NCBI GenBank assembly: GCA_025935595.1
Contig: JAICUZ010000048.1
Location: 1 to 12,228 of the forward strand
Origin: Burkholderiales bacterium
Lineage (GTDB): Bacteria > Actinomycetota > Thermoleophilia > Gaiellales > Gaiellaceae
Direction of reading: 5' to 3'
Length of the DNA: 12,228 bases
A program made the translations under genes and the position numbers. The notes under the pieces are model-generated. The model searched no databases and had not been told where the DNA came from. It saw nothing but the letters and a program-made list of their open reading frames with translations. This document shows, one piece after another, positions 6,027 through 12,228 of this stretch. How positions within the stretch are numbered: position 1 is the first letter of the stretch; every line of letters starts with the position of its first letter.

Positions 6027-7310
6027 TCAGCGGATCCGCAGACGGAGGCTGTAGAGACGCTGCCGCGGCGACCAGACGCGCAGGAGCGAGCCCCTCTTCA
6101 GTCGAATCGTGCGTACGAACGCGCCGTTGTCGTTCGTGAGCCGGACACCCGCGACGGGCGTCCACCTGTTCTTCCGCAGCACCTGAATCTCGTACTGCTT
6201 CCGCCCCGGCTTCCCGTTGCGGAGCTGTCCCCACACGACTGTCTCGAACCCGGAGCGCTTCATCTCCGCGAACGGCAGCCTGAACCCGTTCAGCGACGGC
6301 TTCGGCCGCCCGTCGACGTAGGTGAGCCCGGTCTGGAACCGGCTCAGCTGCGGCTCGTCCTGGTAGAGGTACTGGATCAGCATCGTCACGCGCGCGAGCC
6401 GCCACGCGCGCATCGCGGCGAGGCTGAGCAGCGTCGCCTGCTGCCGCGGCGACACGCCCAGGAACTGATCGGGCGGATTCGTCTGATAGCCGTACTCCGT
6501 CAGCCAGACCGGCTTCAGCCCCCAGTGGCGCCGGACGAGGATCAAGAGCTTCGGCAGCGTCGCCATCGTGATGTTCGGGCAGAAGCGGCAGCCGTGCGCC
6601 GACGGGGTCTCGCCCGGACGCAGCGGATACGGATTGTGTGCGTAGGCGTCCAACCGGGCGTGCGCGCGCGCCATGCCGCGGAGCCAGGTGACGGGCGCGA
6701 CGCCGCCGAGGCCGCCGCGCGGCGCGGTCACGCCGCCGCCGACGAGGGCGTGCCGCAGGACCCTGTGGATGCCTTCGTAGCCGGGATTGAGCAGATGCTC
6801 GACATAGATCGCCGACCTCGTCGGCTTCAACCAGAGCGGGTGGTTCGGCTCGTTCCAGATCAGCCAGTAGCGAACCCACCGGTAGCGCGCGGCGACGGCG
6901 CTCGCGAACGCGCGGAAGTCGCGCGGCCGCGGCGGGGCGTAGTTCGGGCCGCGACCGCCGTTTGCCCACGCGGGGGTCCCGAGAAGCGTCACGACCGGCG
7001 TCAGCCCGTGCCGGCGAAGAGAGAGCAGCACGCGGTCGGCGCGCCTCCAGTCGTAGGCACGATCGCGCGGCGACGCCGGATTCGCCGGCCGCTTCGGCGC
7101 GACCACGTTCCAGTGGACGGTGAAGCGGACGAGCGGCACGCCGAGGCGCTTCAGCGTCGCGACCCGGTCGTTGAGCTTCCCCGGGCCGTACTCCAGCCAC
7201 GCGTCGTCCTGGATCCCGTACTTGATGCCGTTCGAGGCGTGGCTCGGAGTCGAGGCGACGCCCGCCGAGACGGCGAGCAGCGCTGCGACTAGAAGAGCCC
7301 GACCCCCCAT
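6027..7310 (-). CDS. Secreted glycoside hydrolase-like TIM-barrel protein (clan GH-A type)
   Basis: A 427-aa exported protein. Residues 1-25 are a signal peptide ending SHA. The barrel shows the two-glutamate layout of retaining clan A glycosidases: acid/base E154 in IWNEPN and nucleophile E272 in WLTEYGYQT, with supporting RFTVHWNVVAP (62-72), VVTLLGTPAWA (106-116), AHNPYP (224-229) and YLYQDEP (314-320). This resembles GH39/GH5-like enzymes acting on beta-linked polysaccharide, but the exact family and substrate are not readable. C241 and C244 form a CxxC (CRFC) in the barrel, unusual for an exported enzyme and perhaps a disulfide. A small basic beta domain (about 355-427) follows. It starts at ATG 7310, 21 bases after the subtilase stop, so it is probably the second gene of that operon. 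Confidence 0.8.
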   Translation of the reverse strand: MGGRALLVAALLAVSAGVASTPSHASNGIKYGIQDDAWLEYGPGKLNDRVATLKRLGVPLVRFTVHWNVVAPKRPANPASPRDRAYDWRRADRVLLSLRRHGLTPVVTLLGTPAWANGGRGPNYAPPRPRDFRAFASAVAARYRWVRYWLIWNEPNHPLWLKPTRSAIYVEHLLNPGYEGIHRVLRHALVGGGVTAPRGGLGGVAPVTWLRGMARAHARLDAYAHNPYPLRPGETPSAHGCRFCPNITMATLPKLLILVRRHWGLKPVWLTEYGYQTNPPDQFLGVSPRQQATLLSLAAMRAWRLARVTMLIQYLYQDEPQLSRFQTGLTYVDGRPKPSLNGFRLPFAEMKRSGFETVVWGQLRNGKPGRKQYEIQVLRKNRWTPVAGVRLTNDNGAFVRTIRLKRGSLLRVWSPRQRLYSLRLRIR

Positions 7311-7331
7311 GGGAGCCGGAACTCTCTCATG

Positions 7332-8828
7332 TCAGCCCCAGGTCGCGACCTGCCAGCCGGCGCCGGACCAGCTGCTGCCGCTCCAGGAGGAACCCGACCA
7401 GCTCGATGCGCTCCAGCTCGAGCCGCTCCACGAGTTCGCGCTCCAGCTCGAAGCAGACCAGCTCGACGCCGACCAACTCGAAGCAGACCAGCTGCTTGCG
7501 AGCCAGTTCAGGCCCGACCAGCTCGAGCCGCTCCAGCTGGACGCGTTCCACAGCCCGCCCGACCAGCTCGACGCCGCAGCCTCGAGCGCCGCCATCGCGG
7601 CCGAGTCGAACGGCTTTCCGAAGATGTCCTGCTCGCCGGAGAGCACGGTGCCGTCCGGCGCAGTGAGATGGTCGGAGCCGCGGGACTGCTCGAGCGAGCC
7701 GGTTCCCCTGTCATCGAACACGGCAAGAGGAGCCGACGGCAGCGGCGCGGTCAGCGCCGCGGTCAGGTTCAGCTCGCCGCCGCCCTGCGCCTGCGACTTC
7801 TGGCCGTTCAAGTACGTGGCGGATCCCATCAGCAGTTGCTTGACCTGGTCGGGCGTCGCGTCCGGGTAGCGCTGCAGGACGAGCGCCGCGGCACCGGAGA
7901 CGAGCGCCGCCGACTGGGACGTGCCCGAGCCACGGAAGTAGCGATCGTCGAGCAAGCCCTCGGGATGGTTGACGTCGATGTAGCTCCCTGGGACACGCAA
8001 TCCCTGCAGGTGCGTGCCCGGGGTGACGAGGTCGACACCGCGGGTCGCCCCGCGCTTCGGCCACGGCGAGAACGACGGCACCTGGTCGTCGGACATCGCG
8101 AGCGTGCCCATCGTGTCGATGCTCCCGACCGCGAGCAGTGACGAGTCATACGCCGGGTCGGCGAGCGCCGGAGCGTTCCGCTGCGTCTGGAAGCCGTAGT
8201 TCCCTCCCGCGGCGACGACGACGATCCCGCGCTTCCACGCCTGCTCCGCCGCATATGCGAGCGGGTCGGTCGACGGGTCCTGCAGCGAGTTCGTGCCGTA
8301 CGAGAGATTGATCACGCGAATGTTGAGGCCGGGATCGTGGGCGTGCTGGACGACCCAGTCGATCGCCGCGATGACCTGCGACACGTCGACGGCGCCGTCT
8401 GCTGCACCGACCTTCACCGAGACGAGCCGTGCGTCCGGCGCCATGCCGCGATACGAATCCTTGCCGGCGATCAGGCCGGCCATGAACGTGCCGTGCCCGT
8501 ATGCGTCGAGGTACCGCAGCGACGGGCTCTGGGAGTCGAGCGACAGGTCGGGCCCGTTGACGAGCTTGCCGGGTGCGTCGAGGCCGGCGACCGGCGTCAC
8601 GCCGCTGTCGATCAGGGCGACGTCGACACCCTTGCCGGTGTAGCCCGCGTTCCACCACGCCTGCGCGCCCGTCCCGAGCGTCACGTTCGCCATCGAGTAC
8701 GGGTCGGTGTCGGGAGAGTAGGACGCACCCCACGAGACACCGACGAACAGCGCAGCGAGCACGACGGCGACGTTCAGTGTCACCAGCTTGCGCGCGATCG
8801 CCCGCCTGGTCGTGCCGCAGATTCCCAT
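7332..8828 (-). CDS. Secreted S8 (subtilisin-like) serine protease with Trp-ladder tail
   Basis: A 498-aa exported protease. The signal region is 1-35 (basic RRAIARK, then hydrophobic LNVAVVLAALFVGVS, then GAS). The catalytic triad is D74 (VALIDSGV), H112 (GHGTFMAG) and S304 (GTSQSAA), with oxyanion N210 (AAGGN). The domain spans about 60-345. No I9-type propeptide is visible: only about 30 residues lie between the signal and the catalytic core. A linker (about 360-415) leads to a Ser/Trp tail, 420-498, with Trp at every fifth position from 422 to 497. The start ATG 8828 is supported by AGGGAG (8837-8842) with an 8-base spacer. The open frame continues upstream to 9755 only as antisense of the GGDEF-EAL gene. 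First gene of a likely operon with the glycoside hydrolase; divergent from the c-di-GMP gene. Confidence 0.93.
   Translation of the reverse strand: MGICGTTRRAIARKLVTLNVAVVLAALFVGVSWGASYSPDTDPYSMANVTLGTGAQAWWNAGYTGKGVDVALIDSGVTPVAGLDAPGKLVNGPDLSLDSQSPSLRYLDAYGHGTFMAGLIAGKDSYRGMAPDARLVSVKVGAADGAVDVSQVIAAIDWVVQHAHDPGLNIRVINLSYGTNSLQDPSTDPLAYAAEQAWKRGIVVVAAGGNYGFQTQRNAPALADPAYDSSLLAVGSIDTMGTLAMSDDQVPSFSPWPKRGATRGVDLVTPGTHLQGLRVPGSYIDVNHPEGLLDDRYFRGSGTSQSAALVSGAAALVLQRYPDATPDQVKQLLMGSATYLNGQKSQAQGGGELNLTAALTAPLPSAPLAVFDDRGTGSLEQSRGSDHLTAPDGTVLSGEQDIFGKPFDSAAMAALEAAASSWSGGLWNASSWSGSSWSGLNWLASSWSASSWSASSWSASSWSANSWSGSSWSASSWSGSSWSGSSWSGAGWQVATWG
7338..7571 (-). repeat. 15-bp tandem repeat encoding SSWSx pentapeptides
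   Basis: A degenerate 15-bp unit, reading on the minus strand roughly AGC TCG AGC TGG AGC, runs through subtilase residues 420-497. It encodes SSWSA, SSWSG, NSWSG and divergent units such as GLWNA and LNWLA. Sixteen Trp codons fall exactly 15 bases apart without a frame slip. Codon choices differ between units, so the repeat is old or selected at protein level, not a fresh duplication. Confidence 0.9.
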
Positions 8829-9008
8829 CTCCCTCTCTCCCTGTCGCGTTACTTCGCGATGCCGGCTCACTGTGAAACGACACGATGCTCCGAGCCTCCC
8901 GAGGAAGGGTGATTCGATCCAGAAACGCGTCGTTCCCCTAAAGGGGGACGCAGCGTGCGCGATTTGACGCGATGACGAGTACGCGGCACTGCGCGCACTT
9001 GCGGACAC
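8829..9008. other. Divergent intergenic region, subtilase / c-di-GMP gene
   Basis: This 180-base gap must contain promoters for both divergent genes. A strong hairpin is present at 8931-8950. TTGACG at 8964-8969 matches a -35 box, but no acceptable -10 box lies 16-18 bases downstream. The rest shows no recognisable riboswitch or operator. Confidence 0.4.
8931..8950. promoter_or_regulatory. 8-bp hairpin with TAAA loop between divergent genes
   Basis: CGTTCCCC-TAAA-GGGGGACG folds into an 8-bp stem (one T-G wobble) with a 4-base loop. It lies 58 bases before the c-di-GMP gene and 102 bases before the subtilase. Both genes point away, so it is not a gene-end terminator. It could be an operator for a dimeric regulator or a leader structure. 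Confidence 0.4.
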
Positions 9009-11585
9009 ATGACTGTGGCAGCTCACATGAACGGCCTCGCACTGCGGCGCCTCTTCGAGGGGCCTCGCCGCGTCTGGCTGTTCATCGCCGCCGTCGCGAC
9101 CGCGAACGTCGCCGTGTGGGCGGTCGACCTCCGCTCGTTCGACCACACCACGTTCCTCGCCGGAGGGACGCTCACCTGGTGGCAGCTCGCGCCGGCGTTC
9201 TACCTCGCCGAGGTGTTCGCCGTCCACCTGCATTTCCGCAAGCAGGCGCACACGCTGTCGCTGTCCGAGGTAGGGCTCGCGTTCGGGCTCTTCTTCGCGT
9301 CGCCGGCGAGCTTGCTGGCCGCGAATGTCGTCGGTGCGACCGCCGCGCTCGTCATCAACCGGCGCCAGCGCGCCATCAAGCTCGCGTTCAACCTCGCAGA
9401 GCTGCCTCTCTGCACCGGCGTCGGCCTCTACGTGTTCCGCTCGCTCGTGAACGACGGTCAGACAGGGCCGCGCGTCTGGGCGGTGACGATGCTGGCCGCC
9501 GCCACGGCGCACGTGCTCGGCATCGTCCTCGTCTCTGGGGTGATCGCCGTCGCCGAGAAGCGACTTTCGGCGCCGCAACTCCCGCAGACGCTGGGCATCT
9601 CGCTCGTCGGCGCGGCGGCGACCACATCGCTCGGGCTCGCCGGCGTCGTGCTCGTCGACCGCGACCCCGCGAGCGGCCTGCTGCTCGTGGCTCCGGTGAT
9701 CGTCTGCGGCATCGCGTTCCGCGCGTACATGGCACAGAGGGAGCAGCGCGAGCACGTCGAGTTCCTCTACGAATCGATGCGCGCGACGCAGAGCGCACCC
9801 GACTTCGGACAGGCGATCGGCCGGCTACTCGGCTCGGCGCGACGGCTGCTCCGCGCCGAGTACGCCGAGATCCTGCTGCTGCCGCTGCAGACGGACGGCC
9901 CACCGCTCCGAAGCGTCTCCGCCGACGACAACCACCTCCTGATTGAGACCGACGTTCGGCGCACGCCCGGCGACGAGCTCGCGCTGCGCATCTCCGGTGC
10001 GGGCCGCGCAGCCTTGCTCGGCCGGCGGCGTGAGCCACATCTCCTGGACAGCGTGCTCGCGTCGCGCAACCTCGGCGACGCCATCGTCGGCTCGCTGCGC
10101 GGCGACGACGGTCCATTCGGGCTGCTGATCGTCGGCGACCGCGTCGGCGATGTCACCACCTTCGGAGCGGACGACGTCGATCTATTCGAGACGTTCGCCG
10201 GGCACGCGAGCGTGCTGCTCGAGAACGGCCGGCTTGAGCACTCGCTGGCGAAGGTGACGGAGCTGAAGGAGGAGCTGAAGCACCAGGCCTACCACGACAC
10301 GCTCACCGGGCTTCCGAACCGCTTCCATTTCGTCGAGAGCCTGGCCGAGCGGCTGAAGGAACGCGGCCCGGGAACCCGGATCGCCGTCCTGTACGTCGAC
10401 CTCGACGGCTTCAAGTCGGTCAACGACACCTGGGGGCACCATGTCGGAGACGAGCTCCTTGCCCAGGTCGGCGCACGGATCAGAGGCGTCGTCCGTGCCG
10501 GCGACCTTCCGGCGCGTCTCGGCGGCGACGAGTTCGCGGTCCTCGTCGACCACGCCGACGACGAGGCGGCCGAGCATGCCGCGCAGCGCCTGACCGCGGC
10601 GCTGATCACCCCGTTCGCGCTGAGCGCCTGCGAGACGAGCGTTCACGCAAGCATCGGGATCGCCATCTCCGGGCCGCACGCAGAAACGGCGGAGGACCTC
10701 ATCCGGACCGCCGACCTCGCGATGTACACCGCGAAGGAGGGCGAAGCCCGACCGCACGAGCCACGCGCCCACAGAGGCACCGACGACCTCGAGCACGCGG
10801 TCGAGCGTGGTGAGATCGACGTGCGGTATCAGCCGATCGTCTCCCTGAAGGACGGCGGGATCCACGCGTTCGAGGCGCTCGTGCGCTGGCGCCACCCCGA
10901 GCGCGGGCTGCTGCTCCCGGCCGACTTCATCGGCGCCGCCGAGTCGAGCGGGCTGATCGTCGACATCGGGATGGACGTGGCGGAGCGCGCACTCTCATTC
11001 GCCGGCAACTGGCCCACGGAGATCGGGCTGTGGCTCAACTTCGGCCCGGTCGAGCTCGCGCACGACCGTCTGATCCCGACCCTCGCCGCCGCGCTCGCCC
11101 GGTCGGGTGTGGCCGCGGATCAGCTGACGGTCGAGATCACCGAGTCGAGCCTGCTGCGAAACGAGCACACGGCGCTTGCATCGATGCACAAGCTGCGCGA
11201 GCTCGGCGCGCATCTCTCGATCGACGACTTCGGCACCGGGTACTCGTCGCTCAGCCGGCTGAGTGAGTTCCCGGTCGAGCTGCTCAAGATCCCGAAGCCG
11301 TTCGTCACGCGGCTCGTCGGTGAGGAGGGCGACGAGCTGTTCGTCGACGCCATCCTGCGGCTCGCCGAGTCGCTCGATCTCGTCACGGTCTCGGAAGGTG
11401 TCGAGCAGGTGCCGCAGCTGCAGCGGCTGTTGCAGCTCGGCTGCGCGCTCGGGCAGGGCTTCCTGTTCAGCCAGCCGCTCGCCGAGACGGAGGTCCTCGA
11501 CCTGCTCGCCGACCCGGACCGCTACCGCGGGCTCATCGCGCGCGCGCACGCGGCGCTGCTCGAGAATCGGCGCGTCGCGGTCTGA
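9009..11585 (+). CDS. Membrane-GAF-GGDEF-EAL cyclic-di-GMP signalling protein
   Basis: An 858-aa protein that may make and/or degrade c-di-GMP. Residues about 20-241 hold some seven hydrophobic segments forming a membrane sensor I do not recognise. A GAF-like domain follows (about 258-415), then a short coiled linker (TELKEELKHQAYHD). GGDEF (about 420-583) keeps G505-G-D-E-F509 and the product-inhibition I-site R496-x-x-D499 at the standard 5-residue distance, so cyclase activity is plausible. EAL (about 590-840) keeps E622-A-L, N677, E709/E712, D739-D740-F-G, K760, E796 and Q816, but the usual K-I-D is K760-I-P762, which may affect metal binding. The ATG 9009 start has no strong ribosome binding site. 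It ends 1 base from the convergent sigma factor stop and diverges from the protease/hydrolase operon. Confidence 0.92.
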   Translation: MTVAAHMNGLALRRLFEGPRRVWLFIAAVATANVAVWAVDLRSFDHTTFLAGGTLTWWQLAPAFYLAEVFAVHLHFRKQAHTLSLSEVGLAFGLFFASPASLLAANVVGATAALVINRRQRAIKLAFNLAELPLCTGVGLYVFRSLVNDGQTGPRVWAVTMLAAATAHVLGIVLVSGVIAVAEKRLSAPQLPQTLGISLVGAAATTSLGLAGVVLVDRDPASGLLLVAPVIVCGIAFRAYMAQREQREHVEFLYESMRATQSAPDFGQAIGRLLGSARRLLRAEYAEILLLPLQTDGPPLRSVSADDNHLLIETDVRRTPGDELALRISGAGRAALLGRRREPHLLDSVLASRNLGDAIVGSLRGDDGPFGLLIVGDRVGDVTTFGADDVDLFETFAGHASVLLENGRLEHSLAKVTELKEELKHQAYHDTLTGLPNRFHFVESLAERLKERGPGTRIAVLYVDLDGFKSVNDTWGHHVGDELLAQVGARIRGVVRAGDLPARLGGDEFAVLVDHADDEAAEHAAQRLTAALITPFALSACETSVHASIGIAISGPHAETAEDLIRTADLAMYTAKEGEARPHEPRAHRGTDDLEHAVERGEIDVRYQPIVSLKDGGIHAFEALVRWRHPERGLLLPADFIGAAESSGLIVDIGMDVAERALSFAGNWPTEIGLWLNFGPVELAHDRLIPTLAAALARSGVAADQLTVEITESSLLRNEHTALASMHKLRELGAHLSIDDFGTGYSSLSRLSEFPVELLKIPKPFVTRLVGEEGDELFVDAILRLAESLDLVTVSEGVEQVPQLQRLLQLGCALGQGFLFSQPLAETEVLDLLADPDRYRGLIARAHAALLENRRVAV

Positions 11586-11586
11586 C

Positions 11587-12228
11587 TCAGACGCAGTCGC
11601 GAAGAGCCTGCGCCTCGGGCAGGCCCTCGAGCTTCTTCAGCGTGTTGTTCTCGATCTGCCGGATGCGCTCGCGCGTGACGCCGAACGCCTTGCCGACTTC
11701 TTCGAGCGTGCACGGCTGACCGCCGGTGAGACCGAAGCGCAGCTCGATCACCTGACGCTCGCGCTCCGGCAGCGCGTTGAGTGCGTTCTCGATGTCGGAG
11801 CGGCGAAGCGTCAGTGACGCGGCCTCGTCGGGCGTCTCGGTGTTCTCGTCCTCGACGAAGTCGCCGAGCTCCGAGTCCTCCTCCTCGCCGATCGGCTTCT
11901 CGAGCGACACCGGGTGCTGCGCCATCCGCAGGATCTCGCGCACCTCTTCGGTCGTCATCTCGAGCTCCTCGGCGATCTCCTCCGGCCGCGGCTCACGACC
12001 GAGCCGCTGCACGAGCTGGCGCTCGATGTGCACGACCTTGTTCAGCTTCTCGACCATGTGCACGGGGATGCGGATCGTGCGCGCCTTGTCGGCGATCGCC
12101 CGTGTCACGGCCTGGCGGATCCACCAGGTCGCGTACGTCGAGAACTTGTAGCCCTTGCGGTAGTCGAACTTCTCGACCGCGCGGATGAGCCCGAGCGAGC
12201 CCTCCTGGATCAGGTCGAGGAACGACAG
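11587..12228 (-). CDS. rpoD: Primary-type RNA polymerase sigma-70 factor, 5' end outside window
   Basis: Open from the window edge to TGA at 11587: 213 C-terminal residues. Region 2 is read directly: FLDLIQEGSLGLIRAVEKFD, then the -10 recognition and melting helix around KGYKFSTYATWWIRQAVTRA. Region 3 starts RTIRIPVHMVEKLNKV, with REPRPEEIAEEL. An acidic stretch (EEEDSELGDFVEDE) leads to region 4, with ALPERERQVIELRFGL and the -35-binding helix TLEEVGKAFGVTRERIRQIE. These match group 1 (RpoD/SigA/HrdB) sigma factors closely; a group 2 paralogue cannot be excluded without the N-terminus. It directs housekeeping transcription. The end, KLEGLPEAQALRDCV, differs from the usual RpoD tail. Convergent with the GGDEF-EAL gene, only 1 base between stops. 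Confidence 0.93.
   Translation of the reverse strand: MSFLDLIQEGSLGLIRAVEKFDYRKGYKFSTYATWWIRQAVTRAIADKARTIRIPVHMVEKLNKVVHIERQLVQRLGREPRPEEIAEELEMTTEEVREILRMAQHPVSLEKPIGEEEDSELGDFVEDENTETPDEAASLTLRRSDIENALNALPERERQVIELRFGLTGGQPCTLEEVGKAFGVTRERIRQIENNTLKKLEGLPEAQALRDCV

Noticed and set aside
7327..7551. 74-aa Leu/Glu-rich minus-strand frame in the repeat region
   Set aside because: It is the 15-bp Trp repeat read in another frame; it has no independent support.
8964..8969. TTGACG as -35 box for the c-di-GMP gene
   Set aside because: No acceptable -10 hexamer occurs at 16-18 bases; a single hexamer is not enough evidence.
8829..9755. Upstream extension of the subtilase frame to 9755
   Set aside because: It would place about 300 charged residues before the signal peptide and run antisense through the GGDEF-EAL membrane region. 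ATG 8828 has a ribosome binding site and begins the signal sequence.

Overview
The window is GC-rich, gene-dense DNA that looks chromosomal and actinobacterial. By protein style it may be Thermoleophilia/Gaiellales-like: a RpoD-type sigma factor, a C-terminally Trp/Ser-rich subtilase, a large GGDEF-EAL protein and heavy G/C at third codon positions. The lineage is inferred from style, not shown. I see no tRNA, rRNA, CRISPR array, insertion sequence or phage gene.

Layout. 1-1500 (minus): two secreted-protein genes in tandem. The first is a 335-aa beta-rich surface protein. It is followed one base later by a protein resembling the DUF916/WxL-interacting family, cut by the window edge. Together they look like an actinobacterial counterpart of a WxL-type cell-surface module. 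1635-4544 (plus), divergent from that pair: one 969-aa polypeptide with a whole phosphorelay, PAS-PAS-PAS-HisKA-HATPase-REC-REC-LuxR-type HTH. 4547-5203 (minus): 1-Cys peroxiredoxin, convergent with the kinase at 2 nt. 5288-5897 (plus): cyclophilin overlapping a small TTG-started zinc-ribbon protein. 5898-6026: convergent gap with a hairpin and a possible 24-aa membrane peptide. 6027-8828 (minus): a likely operon of a secreted subtilase, whose tail carries 16 Trp exactly five residues apart, followed by a secreted TIM-barrel glycoside hydrolase-like protein. 9009-11585 (plus): membrane-GAF-GGDEF-EAL cyclic-di-GMP protein. 11587-12228 (minus): C-terminal part of a primary-type sigma-70 factor, running off the window.

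How they fit together. Two themes stand out. One is the cell surface and secretion: the WxL-like pair, the subtilase and the glycoside hydrolase. The other is signalling: the one-protein phosphorelay and the c-di-GMP protein, each divergently adjacent to a secreted-protein operon (the kinase beside the WxL-like pair, the GGDEF-EAL gene beside the protease/hydrolase pair). That the signalling genes control their divergent neighbours is an inference from layout only. Peroxiredoxin, cyclophilin and sigma factor are housekeeping genes.

The best candidates for something little described are the WxL-like pair, the strict period-5 tryptophan ladder and the kinase-to-LuxR fusion.
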